Shown piece by piece: positions 19,587-29,028 of a DNA stretch of 55,977 nt. The stretch is taken from positions 1-55,977 of the forward strand of contig SVQX01000010.1 in assembly GCA_015065065.1 (NCBI GenBank), in the 5' to 3' direction. The DNA is from Oscillospiraceae bacterium (GTDB lineage Bacteria; Bacillota; Clostridia; Oscillospirales; CAG-272). A program made the translations under genes and the position numbers. The notes under the pieces were generated by a model. That model saw only the letters and a program-made list of their open reading frames with translations, was not told where the DNA came from and did not search any database. Numbering within the stretch: the stretch's first letter is position 1; the number at the start of each line of letters is the position of its first letter.

Positions 19587-20678
19587 TTATTCTCCTTTCT
19601 CCGTATTTGTCATCATGGCAACAAACTCGTCAAATAAGCGGCGGTGATTTTTCGGACCGTCCATCTCGGGGTCGAACTGTACCGAGATCGCGCGGTGCGC
19701 GGGATAGTCGATGCCCTCCACCGAGCCGTCGTTTACGTTTACAAAGCTGACTCGGGCATAAGGAGGCAGCGTTGCCGCATCCACGGTGTAGCCGTGATTT
19801 TGGTAGGTGGTGCAGCAGATGTCAAGCGACAGGTCGCGGACGGGCTGATTTGAGCCGCGGTGACCGCATTTGAGCTTGGACGTGGACGCGCCCACCGACA
19901 GAGCAAGAAGCTGGAATCCAAGTCCGGTTGCCAGAATGGGCAGCCTTGAGATGAGCTTGCGAATTTCAATAATAACCTGCGGATCGTCCTCAGGGTTACC
20001 CGGGCCGCCCGACAGCACGACGCCGTCATAGCCGCCCGACAGTACCTCGGACGCAGGGGTGTTGTAGGGAAGGAGAGTTACGGAGCAGCCATTTTCAAGA
20101 AGGGATAGGATAAGACTCTTTTTTGCTCCGAAATCGTAAAGAGCAACCTTGAGTTTTGCGTTTGAGGGGGCGAAAACCTCCTGCTTTTTACAGCTTACTG
20201 TCGCAACGGCGTTCTTTGACGCCTCGCGCACGCTGTATACTGTCAGCTCGTCGGGGAGAGAATTCTCGGCGGGCGGTGTGTCCGTGATGATAGCCTTCAT
20301 AGAGCCGTATTCACGAATGATGGCGGTCAGCGCGCGCGTATCAACGCCGCATATTCCCACCACGCCGCGTTCCTTCAGCCACTCGTCAAGTCTACCCTTA
20401 CAGCGATAGTTTGACGGGGCGTCACAGCATTCGCGGACGACGTAGCCCGCAAGATGAGTGTCGGGGGATTCGAATTCCTCGGGAACTAAACCGTAGTTGC
20501 CGATCAAGGGAAAGGTTTGAACCAAGATTTGCCCGTAATAGGACGGGTCGGTCAAAGATTGAAGGTAGCCTGTAACACCGGTAGAGAAAACGAGCTCTCC
20601 GCACACCTGGCCGTCTGCGCCAAATGCTCTGCCCTCAAAGATCCTGCCGTTTTGAAGAATCAGATAGACCTTTTTCAT
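19587..20678 (-). CDS. carA: Carbamoyl-phosphate synthase small chain
   Basis: LILQNGRIFEGRAFGADGQVCGELVFSTGVTGYLQSLTDPSYYGQILV; class I GATase region VVLSGGPGNPED. The usual GATase nucleophile Cys motif (GICLGHQ) reads LATGLGFQLLA here. Confidence 0.93.
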   Translation of the reverse strand: MKKVYLILQNGRIFEGRAFGADGQVCGELVFSTGVTGYLQSLTDPSYYGQILVQTFPLIGNYGLVPEEFESPDTHLAGYVVRECCDAPSNYRCKGRLDEWLKERGVVGICGVDTRALTAIIREYGSMKAIITDTPPAENSLPDELTVYSVREASKNAVATVSCKKQEVFAPSNAKLKVALYDFGAKKSLILSLLENGCSVTLLPYNTPASEVLSGGYDGVVLSGGPGNPEDDPQVIIEIRKLISRLPILATGLGFQLLALSVGASTSKLKCGHRGSNQPVRDLSLDICCTTYQNHGYTVDAATLPPYARVSFVNVNDGSVEGIDYPAHRAISVQFDPEMDGPKNHRRLFDEFVAMMTNTEKGE

Positions 20679-20850
20679 ACGTTTCTTTCTCCTTTTTGAG
20701 CGCGTAGAATAAATTTTTATTTAAAACCGTCACGCAACGTCATCTGCCCGTTACGCGGGGTAATTTAAAATTGAAAATTGAGAATTGATAATTGAAAATG
20801 ATTGTTGATTTCCGCCGTGGCGGAAATTTTCCTTTTTCAGTCTAATAACA

Positions 20851-21000
20851 GAGTGGGTAAGGGACCCACGGGGGTTATAGAGATGTCTTTGACTGTAACC
20901 ATCTAAACAAATCTGAACAAGAAAATTTGTCAGCAAAGTTCTTTGATCCAAACTTTCTTTCAAGAAAGTTTGGTGGGGTGCGGGGGCAACGCCCCGCATA
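20851..21000. repeat. Dispersed ~150-bp element, copy A (3' of argF)
   Basis: GAGTGGGTAAGGGACCCACG...AAAGTTCTTTGATCCAAACTTTCTTTCAAGAAAGTTTGGTGGGGTGCGGGGGCAACGCCCCGCATA. Confidence 0.85.
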
Positions 21001-21012
21001 CAATCATCCCAA

Positions 21013-21918
21013 TCACTTTCTCATCAAAGTGAGCATAACAGCCTTTTGAGCGTGGAGGCGATTTTCTGCTTCGTCGAATATATTATCGGCGTGGGATTCG
21101 AGGATGTCGTCGGTGATCTCCTCACCTCTGTGAGCGGGGAGGCAGTGGAGTACCATAGCGTCGGGGTTAGCCGCCTCCATCACCTTGGAGTTTATCTGGA
21201 AGCCTTCGAAGATCTTTTTGCGGCGTTCTGCCTCTGCCTCCTGACCCATGCTCGCCCATACGTCGGTGTAGAGAATATCCGCGCCTGCCGCTGCCTTCTC
21301 AATATTGTCGGTGACAGTGAGCAGACCTTGGTCAAAGCCCCATTTCATAAGTGCCTCGTCGGGCTGATGAGTCTTGGGGCAAGCGATAGCGCACTGCATA
21401 CCCATTTTTATAGTTCCCACGATAAGGGAGTTTGCCATATTATTGCCGTCGCCGATAAAGGTGAGCTTGAGTCCCTTAAAGGATTTTTTGTACTCGCGTA
21501 TGGTTTGCAGATCGGCAAGCACCTGACAGGGATGGCAGTAGTCGGTAAGACCGTTGATGATCGGAATAGAGCCGTAGCTTGCAAGCTCCTCAACGTCGGA
21601 CTGCTTGAAGGTTCTTATCATAATGCCGTCAAGATAGCGCGAAAGCACGCGGGCGGTATCTCGCACCGGCTCGCCTCTGCCAAGCTGAATGTCGTTGGAG
21701 GACAGAAAGAGCGCCTGACCGCCAAGCTGATACATACCTACCTCAAAGGAAACGCGGGTGCGGGTAGAGGATTTTGCAAATATCATTCCCAGCGTGCAGC
21801 CGTCGAGGTGCTTGTGGGAAATGTGGTGGTGATTTTCATATTTGAGCTGATCCGCAACATCAAGAAGGTTTTCGATCTCCTCGGGCGTACAGTCCATAAG
21901 CGTGAGAAAATGATTCAT
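21013..21918 (-). CDS. argF: Ornithine carbamoyltransferase
   Basis: FAKSSTRTRVSFEVGMYQLGG; HCLPAHRGEEITDDI. Confidence 0.96.
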   Translation of the reverse strand: MNHFLTLMDCTPEEIENLLDVADQLKYENHHHISHKHLDGCTLGMIFAKSSTRTRVSFEVGMYQLGGQALFLSSNDIQLGRGEPVRDTARVLSRYLDGIMIRTFKQSDVEELASYGSIPIINGLTDYCHPCQVLADLQTIREYKKSFKGLKLTFIGDGNNMANSLIVGTIKMGMQCAIACPKTHQPDEALMKWGFDQGLLTVTDNIEKAAAGADILYTDVWASMGQEAEAERRKKIFEGFQINSKVMEAANPDAMVLHCLPAHRGEEITDDILESHADNIFDEAENRLHAQKAVMLTLMRK

Positions 21919-21940
21919 ATAAGTAGTTCCTTTTTTCGAT

Positions 21941-23137
21941 TTATTCGCTCAGTGCGTCGGCGATAATAGCTACCGCCTCATCGAGCTGTTCGTATGTGAC
22001 GTTGAGAGGAGGGAGCAGACGAAGCTTGGTCTTAGCCGTTAGCACAAGCAGTCCGCGCTCAAGGCATTTTGCAAGCACCGTCTTTGCGTCATCCACCTCA
22101 AGTCCGAGCATAAGTCCCATGCCCGATACAGAGTGAATTCCGTTGATTTTTGAAAGCTTTTCCTTGAGATACGCTGATTTTACGCGCACCGTGGCGAGGA
22201 AAGCCTCGTCCAGCCTGTCAATGACGGTAACGGCGCCCGCAGCGGCGATAGGATTGCCGCCAAACGTAGAGCCGTGCTTGCCTGCGGTCATGGTGTTTTC
22301 GACCTTCTCTCCCATCATGCACGCGCCGATGGGCAGGCCGCCGCCAAGTCCCTTTGCGGTGGTAACAATGTCGGGGGTTATGCCGAAATTCATGTATGCG
22401 TAAAGCGCGCCCGTGCGTCCGTTGCCCGTTTGCACCTCGTCGACGATAAGGAGAATATCCAGCTCGTCGCATAGCTCTCTTGCCGCCTTGATAAACTCGG
22501 CTTCAAGAGGGAGAACGCCGCCCTCGCCCTGCACGCACTCTATCATAAGCGCACAAACGTCGTCCGTCAGCGCCACCTTGAGTGCTTCAATGTCGTTGGC
22601 GGGGGTGTGCTTGAATCCTTCTGGGAAGGGATAGAAGTCGGTGTGAAAAACATCCTGCCCCGTTGCGGCGAGAGTCAGCATTGTTCTACCGTGGAAGGAG
22701 TTTACAAGAGTTACAATGGTGTATCTCTTGGCGTCAGCACCGTATTTGTCGCAGGAATATTTGCGCGCGGTCTTGATAGCGCACTCGTTTGCCTCCGCAC
22801 CCGAATTTCCGAAGAACACCTTTTTCATTCCTGTGCGAGCGCAAAGCTTCTTGGCAAGCTCCACGCAGGGAGCAGTGTAGTAGAGGTTGGAGGTGTGAGA
22901 GAGCTTTCGCGCCTGCGCACACACGGCATCCGCCCAAAGCTTGTCCGAAACGCCGAATGCGGAAACGCCGATCCCGCTGCCGAAGTCGATATATTTTTTG
23001 TCCTCGCCGAGCAGCACGCCGTCCTCTGCCGAGTCAAGCAGCAGATCGAAGCGGGCATAGGTGTTGGCAATAAATTCGCCGTCCGCCTTTTTTATTTCGC
23101 TTGTATTCATAAACATACCTTTCTGTCTGTATATCAA
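21941..23137 (-). CDS. argD: Acetylornithine aminotransferase (start probably 23110)
   Basis: FFGNSGAEANECAIKTARKY; DEVQTGNGRTG; KHGSTFGGNPIAAA. Confidence 0.95.
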   Translation of the reverse strand: MIYRQKGMFMNTSEIKKADGEFIANTYARFDLLLDSAEDGVLLGEDKKYIDFGSGIGVSAFGVSDKLWADAVCAQARKLSHTSNLYYTAPCVELAKKLCARTGMKKVFFGNSGAEANECAIKTARKYSCDKYGADAKRYTIVTLVNSFHGRTMLTLAATGQDVFHTDFYPFPEGFKHTPANDIEALKVALTDDVCALMIECVQGEGGVLPLEAEFIKAARELCDELDILLIVDEVQTGNGRTGALYAYMNFGITPDIVTTAKGLGGGLPIGACMMGEKVENTMTAGKHGSTFGGNPIAAAGAVTVIDRLDEAFLATVRVKSAYLKEKLSKINGIHSVSGMGLMLGLEVDDAKTVLAKCLERGLLVLTAKTKLRLLPPLNVTYEQLDEAVAIIADALSE

Positions 23138-24000
23138 TGGAACAGCGTGCCGATACCCTTGTCAGAGAGCAGCTCCACCAAAATAGAGTGCGGCACTCTG
23201 CCGTCGATAATGGCGACCTGCTTTACGCCGCGGCGGATAGCCTCGACACAGCAGTCGATCTTGGGGATCATACCGCCCGATATAATGCCCTCCTTTATCA
23301 TTCTCGGAACTTGTCCGATAGATACGTCAGGGATAAGGGATGCGGGGTCGTTGACGTCCTCCAGCAAGCCTTCGATATCTGTCAGCGAGATCATGCTGTG
23401 AGCGCGAAGCTCGCCCGCAATCTTTGCCGCCGCAGTGTCCGCGTTGACATTGTATACGTTGCCGTCGCCGTCGCAGGCAACGGAGGAGATAACGGGTATG
23501 TAGCCGAGAGAGAGCGCGTCAAGTATCGGCTTTGAATTGACCTCGGTAATGTCGCCGACAAAGCCGAGATCGTCATTTATCTTTTCGGCGGTGAGCATGT
23601 GACCGTCAATTCCGCAAAGTCCGATAGCACTTCCGCCGCGAAGCTGAATGAGGTTGACAAGATCCTTGTTGACCTTTCCTGCCAGCACCATTTGCACTAC
23701 CTTTACGGTTTCCTCGTCGGTCTTGCGCAGACCGCCAACGAAGGTGGACTGAACGTTCATCTGCTTGAGCGCCGCAGAGATCTCAGGGCCGCCGCCGTGT
23801 ACCAGCACCACCTTGATGCCGATCTGGGTGAGCAGGACGATATCGTTCATAACGGCGTCCTTTAGCTCCTCGTTTATCATAGCATTTCCGCCGTACTTGA
23901 TAACTACTATCTGTCCCGAATATTTTTTGATATAGGGGAGTGCCTGAATAAGCACCTGTGATTTTATTTCGTTGCTGATCATAATAGCCTCCGCTTTCAA
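23134..24000 (-). CDS. argB: Acetylglutamate kinase
   Basis: IVVIKYGGNAMINEELKDAVMNDIVLLTQIGIKVVLVHGGGPEISAAL. Confidence 0.96.
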   Translation of the reverse strand: MKAEAIMISNEIKSQVLIQALPYIKKYSGQIVVIKYGGNAMINEELKDAVMNDIVLLTQIGIKVVLVHGGGPEISAALKQMNVQSTFVGGLRKTDEETVKVVQMVLAGKVNKDLVNLIQLRGGSAIGLCGIDGHMLTAEKINDDLGFVGDITEVNSKPILDALSLGYIPVISSVACDGDGNVYNVNADTAAAKIAGELRAHSMISLTDIEGLLEDVNDPASLIPDVSIGQVPRMIKEGIISGGMIPKIDCCVEAIRRGVKQVAIIDGRVPHSILVELLSDKGIGTLFH

Positions 24001-25217
24001 GTTCTGTAATCGCCGTTTATTTTGACGTAATCATAGGTAAGGTCACAGCCGTAAGCCTCGGCGCTCGCGTCGCCGTCGTGCAGGGTAACTTTGACGGTGA
24101 TTTCCTTTTGGAGCAATATTTCCTTGGCTTTTTCCTCTGAGAATTCAACTCCGGCGCCGCCGCGGCAGACTGCTATCTCGCCCGCTGCGGAAACGAAATC
24201 AACGTCAACGCCGTCAATACTTACGTCAGCGCCGCTGTAACCGATAGCGCAAAGCACGCGCCCCCAGTTTGCGTCAGCGCCGAAAATAGCCGCCTTTGTA
24301 AGGGAGGAGCAAACAATGCTCTTTGCTATCTTGCGCGCGTCGTCCTTGGTCTTGCCGCCCGTAACGGTGGAGATAAGCAGATGCGTAGCTCCTTCTCCGT
24401 CCTCGGCAATCATCTTGCACATTTCGGAGGTCAGCGCGTGGAGAGCGGATTTGAATATTTCAAAGCTCTTGCCATCACAGTCGATAATCGCGTTGCCCGC
24501 CATGCCGTTTGCAAGGATGCACAGGGTATCGTTGGTGGAGGTGTCGCCGTCAACGCTGGTCATGTTAAAGGTATCTGCAACGTCGTCGGTAAGTGCCTTT
24601 TTGAGCATTTCGGGGGTGATGGCAACATCTGTTGTGAGAAAAACGAGCATAGTCGCAAGGTTGGGGTGTATCATGCCAGAGCCCTTTGCAATTCCGCCGA
24701 CGGAGCAGGTCTTACCGTCAAGCTCAAAGCTGACGGCTACGGATTTGGTTTTTGTATCCGTAGTCATAATCCCCTCGTTTGCGTGGATGCTGTTGTCATA
24801 TCCGAGGCTCGCGACAAGCTCGTCCATTCCGCCCTCAATAGGGGTTATGTCAAGCGGTTGACCGATAACGCCCGTGGATGCCACCACAACGTCAGCGGCG
24901 GGAATTCCCGTATGCTTTTCAACCAGAGCGCACATACGCTCGGCGATCTCGATGCCGTTTGCGTTGCAGGTGTTGGCGTTTCCGCTGTTGGCGATCACAG
25001 CCTGTGCATAGCCGTCGGAAATATTTTTCTTGGTGACGGTAATAGGCGCGCCCTTAACGAGATTTGCGGTATACAGTGCCGCCGCCGAGCAGCGCACGTC
25101 GCTGACGATAAGCGAAAGGTCGCGCTTGGTCTTGTTTTTGCGGATGCCGCAATGGATTCCCGAGGCGCGGAAGCCGCGAGGCAGACAAATTCCCTTGTCA
25201 GAGTATATAAAATTCAT
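23997..25217 (-). CDS. argJ: Glutamate N-acetyltransferase/amino-acid N-acetyltransferase
   Basis: VIANSGNANTCNANGIEIAERMC; MIHPNLATMLVFLTTDV; NDTLCILANGMAGN. Confidence 0.95.
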   Translation of the reverse strand: MNFIYSDKGICLPRGFRASGIHCGIRKNKTKRDLSLIVSDVRCSAAALYTANLVKGAPITVTKKNISDGYAQAVIANSGNANTCNANGIEIAERMCALVEKHTGIPAADVVVASTGVIGQPLDITPIEGGMDELVASLGYDNSIHANEGIMTTDTKTKSVAVSFELDGKTCSVGGIAKGSGMIHPNLATMLVFLTTDVAITPEMLKKALTDDVADTFNMTSVDGDTSTNDTLCILANGMAGNAIIDCDGKSFEIFKSALHALTSEMCKMIAEDGEGATHLLISTVTGGKTKDDARKIAKSIVCSSLTKAAIFGADANWGRVLCAIGYSGADVSIDGVDVDFVSAAGEIAVCRGGAGVEFSEEKAKEILLQKEITVKVTLHDGDASAEAYGCDLTYDYVKINGDYRT

Positions 25218-25238
25218 GATAAGATCAAATTCCTTTCG

Positions 25239-26204
25239 TCAGATAAGTCCCATACACTCGTCAAGTCCGAGTGCGATATTCATATTCTGTACAGCCGCGC
25301 CCGAAGCGCCCTTGCCCAGATTGTCAAACAACGCGCAAAGCAGGACTCTGCCGTCGCCGTCTTTAAGATTTCCCGCAATCAGAATATGCATGCGGTTGTC
25401 GCTCGCGTACATATTTGAGGGAACGAAGCCACGGTCAAGGACGCCCTCGCCCATAAGCGGAAGGACCTCTACCATAGGCTGTCCATTGTAGTATGCGCAG
25501 AATTTTGCGTGTAGCTCTTCAAGATTTGAAACGCCGCTCATCAAATGTCCGTACAGCGGAACGCTGACCTCCATGCCCTGCGCAAAGTCGCCGACAATGG
25601 GGGAAAATACGGGGGGATGAGTCAGTCCCGCAACCGCCTGCATTTCGCGCAGGTGCTTGTGAGTCTGTCCTATGGCGTACTGACGCGGAGAGTCAAGCAG
25701 GACGTCGCGGTCTGCCGCCTCGTATTCTGCTATCATCTTTTTGCCGCCTCCCGAGTAGCCCGTCAGAGAGTAAGAAACAAGTGGATAATCGGGAGCGATA
25801 ATGCCCATTTTCACAAGCGGATAAACGAGCGCCAAAAATCCGCTTGCGTGACAGCCGGGGTTTGCAATACGTCGGCTGACCTTGATCGCCTCGCGGTGAG
25901 CTGCCGACAGCTCGGGAAAGCCGTAGTCCCAATCGGGATGTGTTCGGTGCGCGGTGGAGGCGTCGATTATTATGGTTTTTTCGTTTTCACACAGTGCCGC
26001 CGCCTCAATAGCCGCCGCGTCGGGCAGACAGAGGAAGGTCACATCGCTTTTATTTATAAATTCACGTCGGGCATCTACGTCCTTGCGAAGATCGTCAGGC
26101 AAGAGCAACAGCTCAACGTCGCCGCGCGCCATCATGCGGTCGTATATCTGAAGACCTGTCGTGCCCTCTTTACCGTCTATGAAAACCTTGATTTTTTGAT
26201 TCAT
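25239..26204 (-). CDS. argC: N-acetyl-gamma-glutamyl-phosphate reductase
   Basis: KVFIDGKEGTTGLQIYDRM; IANPGCHASGFLALVYPL; SLTGYSGGGKKM. Confidence 0.94.
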   Translation of the reverse strand: MNQKIKVFIDGKEGTTGLQIYDRMMARGDVELLLLPDDLRKDVDARREFINKSDVTFLCLPDAAAIEAAALCENEKTIIIDASTAHRTHPDWDYGFPELSAAHREAIKVSRRIANPGCHASGFLALVYPLVKMGIIAPDYPLVSYSLTGYSGGGKKMIAEYEAADRDVLLDSPRQYAIGQTHKHLREMQAVAGLTHPPVFSPIVGDFAQGMEVSVPLYGHLMSGVSNLEELHAKFCAYYNGQPMVEVLPLMGEGVLDRGFVPSNMYASDNRMHILIAGNLKDGDGRVLLCALFDNLGKGASGAAVQNMNIALGLDECMGLI

Positions 26205-26243
26205 GGAGATACTCCTCCGAGCATATTTTTTCAGTTTTCTACT

Positions 26244-26271
26244 ATTATATCAAATTTTTTACGTATGTCAA
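26244..26271 (-). promoter_or_regulatory. Putative promoter of the arg operon
   Basis: On - strand TTGACA-16 nt-TATAAT, 40 bp upstream of argC ATG. Confidence 0.7.
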
Positions 26272-26341
26272 GATAATTTATGCATAAACATTCTAAAACA
26301 CAAGCAAAAAATGTGATTATATTCAACAAAACTGAATATAT

Positions 26342-26359
26342 TGTGAATAATTATTCAAT
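26342..26359. promoter_or_regulatory. ArgR-type ARG box
   Basis: TGTGAATAATTATTCAAT contains the palindrome TGAATAATTATTCA (ARG-box consensus TGAATwwwwATTCA); overlaps the cca stop codon. Confidence 0.65.
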
Positions 26360-27655
26360 TTTCGACGAATAATTGCATATTTTCTCTACGATATCCGCAA
26401 GCTGCTCGCGAGTGTTCAGCTCGGGGCGCAAAATAACCTGCTCCAGCAAAGTATTAAGTGCGTCGCCGACCTCCCGTCCGCGGGGGACGCCGAGAGAGAT
26501 AAGGTCGTCGCCCGACAGAGCAAGCTGTCGCAGGCTGATGCAGTCATCCTCAATTTCCGAGCGTGCCACAAGGTGGTAAAGCTGAGCGGCGGTATTCGCG
26601 TCAAGACCGCAGAGGGACAGCTCCTCGGCAAGCGCGATAAGGTTGTACGTGTTGTCACCAAAGACTTTACGCAGTCTGCGCGCACCAACGGGGGATATTT
26701 CAATATCAGCATCCTGCGCTGACAGATAAAGTTTACATTCATCAGACACGGCGGTGGGGAGCTTGAGCGACTCTATCACTGTATCAGCCGTATCGCCGTC
26801 AAGGTCAAGACTCATGATAAGCGCAGCAAGGCGCAGAGGGAGCGTACTGTCAAGAGAGGACAGCTGAACGCTCGGGTTTAGCTCAAGCGGCTCGTCTGCA
26901 TCAAGTCCCAGGATCACGCCGAGAATATTCAGATCTGCAAGCAGGCGGATGCCCCCGTCGGCGGAGTCAGAGGAGAGGATCTGTGCCAGCTCGGAGGATA
27001 TGCGTTCGCGGGATATTTTGCGGAGTCCGTGGTGGGTCCGTGCCACTGCCTCCTCGGTGTCGCGGTGAATTTCAAAGCCCAGCCGAGCGGCAAAACGGAT
27101 GGCGCGGAGAATACGCAGGGCGTCCTCCGTAAAACGAAGCTCAGGATCGCCTACGGCGCGGATGATTTTTTTCTCAATGTCGGAGGAGCCGTTAAAAAGG
27201 TCAATGATCTCAAACGATCTTCCCGTGCCGTCAAGGTCTGCCGCCATAGCGTTAACGGTGAAATCGCGGCGGGACAGGTCGTCCTCGATCTTACCTGTAA
27301 AGGTCACGTTTTCGGGGTGGCGGGAGTCGCTGTATTCGCCGTCGGTGCGGCAGGTGGTGGCTTCCACGGTAGATTTGTCGGGAAAAACGACGGTCACCGT
27401 GCCGTGGGCGATACCCGTGGGGACGGTTTTAAGTCCCAGCATAGCGCACAGCTCCACAGTTTGGTCGGGGGACGTGGTAACGGCAATATCCCAATCGTTA
27501 GGCTCGCGACCCATCATGGTGTCGCGGACACAGCCGCCGACGGGATATGCTCGCTCGCCGTGGGCAGCGAAAAAACGAATGAGAGAGAGCAGAAAAGGAG
27601 GGCATGCTTCAAAAAGTCGCTTTTCTGTTGACAGTATCAGCGCAGACTTTTTCAT
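26351..27655 (-). CDS. cca: CCA tRNA nucleotidyltransferase
   Basis: AYPVGGCVRDTMMGREPNDWDIAVTT; RRDFTVNAMAADLDG; RFTEDALRILRAIRFAARLGF. Confidence 0.93.
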   Translation of the reverse strand: MKKSALILSTEKRLFEACPPFLLSLIRFFAAHGERAYPVGGCVRDTMMGREPNDWDIAVTTSPDQTVELCAMLGLKTVPTGIAHGTVTVVFPDKSTVEATTCRTDGEYSDSRHPENVTFTGKIEDDLSRRDFTVNAMAADLDGTGRSFEIIDLFNGSSDIEKKIIRAVGDPELRFTEDALRILRAIRFAARLGFEIHRDTEEAVARTHHGLRKISRERISSELAQILSSDSADGGIRLLADLNILGVILGLDADEPLELNPSVQLSSLDSTLPLRLAALIMSLDLDGDTADTVIESLKLPTAVSDECKLYLSAQDADIEISPVGARRLRKVFGDNTYNLIALAEELSLCGLDANTAAQLYHLVARSEIEDDCISLRQLALSGDDLISLGVPRGREVGDALNTLLEQVILRPELNTREQLADIVEKICNYSSKIE

Positions 27656-27797
27656 GGCAGTCCCTCCTTTCGTGGTTATACATACTTATTCATTTTAATT
27701 ATAGCATATTTTCTCGCGATTGTAAAGGTTTTTTGCAGTTTTAAAGGTGAAATTTTCAATAATACACGAAGCGAAGGAGAAAAAATAAAGTATAAAG

Positions 27798-27825
27798 AAT
27801 AATGAATAATGAATAATGAATAATT
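27798..27825. repeat. Short tandem heptamer repeat (GAATAAT)x4
   Basis: gaataatgaataatgaataatgaataat. Confidence 0.85.
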
Positions 27826-28122
27826 GAGGCGGCTTTCCGCCAAAGCGGAAATATTCATTTTTAGGGGAGAGTTAAAAATGGAAAATAAAGGAACGACGGA
27901 CACCGCAGCTGTCATCCCGAGCGAGCCGCCCCGAGATCCTTCGCTACGCTCAAGGATGACAACGGGGCGGCGACGCGAAGGATTGGCGCGGCACAAGTAA
28001 TATCGCAAAAATTATCAACACATAAACGGGAGGAGACCATTTGCAAGCAAATGGTCTCCTCCCGAAATACCGCAGAAATCATCAATAATCCGAAATACGG
28101 ATAAATGCATTTTACATCATGG

Positions 28123-28323
28123 AAAAACACCTCATCCGTCACGGCTTCGCCGCGCCACCTTCTCCCACCGGAGAAGGCTTGGTGATAATTCAATGCGCGG
28201 TGTTTGCGGAAATCACCGCATATTCTGCACTTGGATGAAAAATAACCGTGCGGTAATCGCTACATTAAGCATTCCCCAGTGGGGGAAGGGAGACCGCGTT
28301 AGCGGTGGATGAGGTGTTTTTTT
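28123..28323. repeat. MITE-like element with 15-bp terminal inverted repeats
   Basis: AAAAACACCTCATCC ... GGATGAGGTGTTTTT; subterminal palindromes (ACCTTCTCCCACCGGAGAAGG; CCCCAGTGGGGGAAGGG). Confidence 0.75.
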
Positions 28324-28488
28324 GATATCAAAAAAATCAACACGCCAACGCGAAAATTTTCAATTTGAGCCTCCCTTTACACAAGGGAGCCTATGTTAAA
28401 CCCCCGCCATACGGTTGAAAATATAACAATACCAATAGATTTTTAAATTTATCCGAGGTGGGGGAGGGCATGGGGCAGAGCCGCATTA

Positions 28489-29028
28489 TTACCCCTCGTA
28501 CGCCGCGAACTCTTTGCCGCCAATGTTGTCGCGCAGAAGCTGAGCCATGGCTTGGTCATCGTGGAAAACCACTATTGAGTTTTCATCCGGGAACTCCACG
28601 AGGCACACGCGCGGGGCGACGAGGCGGTTGTCGTACCTAAACAGGAGCAGGCGTTCCTTCTTGCGAGTCGCAAGCTCGACCTTGAACGCTTTTGAGTCTA
28701 TTATTTCGGCGCGACTTATCCTTGCAAGCGCCATTCTCGCCACGACTGTCTGCTTTTTGCCTACCGTTTCGGTAATGACAAGATCGAGTGTGCGCTCGCT
28801 GTTTTCGCTTATCTCATAAGTGAATTTTTTGAATACAAATCGGAAAAGCAGATACGTTCCCACGGCAAGCAGTAAAATAGTAGCCGTCTGAAATATAATG
28901 GGATAGGGAATACCCTCCACTGTTGATGTCGCGTACAAAAGGACGCCCAAGGCGTAGGATATTATTACCGCCGAGTGAACAAGCGGCGACGGCTTTTTTG
29001 TGGAAAAGGAATATTTGGTGTATGACAT
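28489..29028 (-). CDS. Membrane protein of unknown function (two TM helices, PH-like cytoplasmic region possible)
   Basis: 179-aa ORF overlapping the rlmN start by one base; two N-terminal hydrophobic segments. Confidence 0.55.
   Translation of the reverse strand: MSYTKYSFSTKKPSPLVHSAVIISYALGVLLYATSTVEGIPYPIIFQTATILLLAVGTYLLFRFVFKKFTYEISENSERTLDLVITETVGKKQTVVARMALARISRAEIIDSKAFKVELATRKKERLLLFRYDNRLVAPRVCLVEFPDENSIVVFHDDQAMAQLLRDNIGGKEFAAYEG

Noticed and set aside
27798-27825. CRISPR-like array
   Set aside because: Simple contiguous 7-bp tandem repeat without spacers; no CRISPR repeat-spacer structure or cas genes anywhere in the window.
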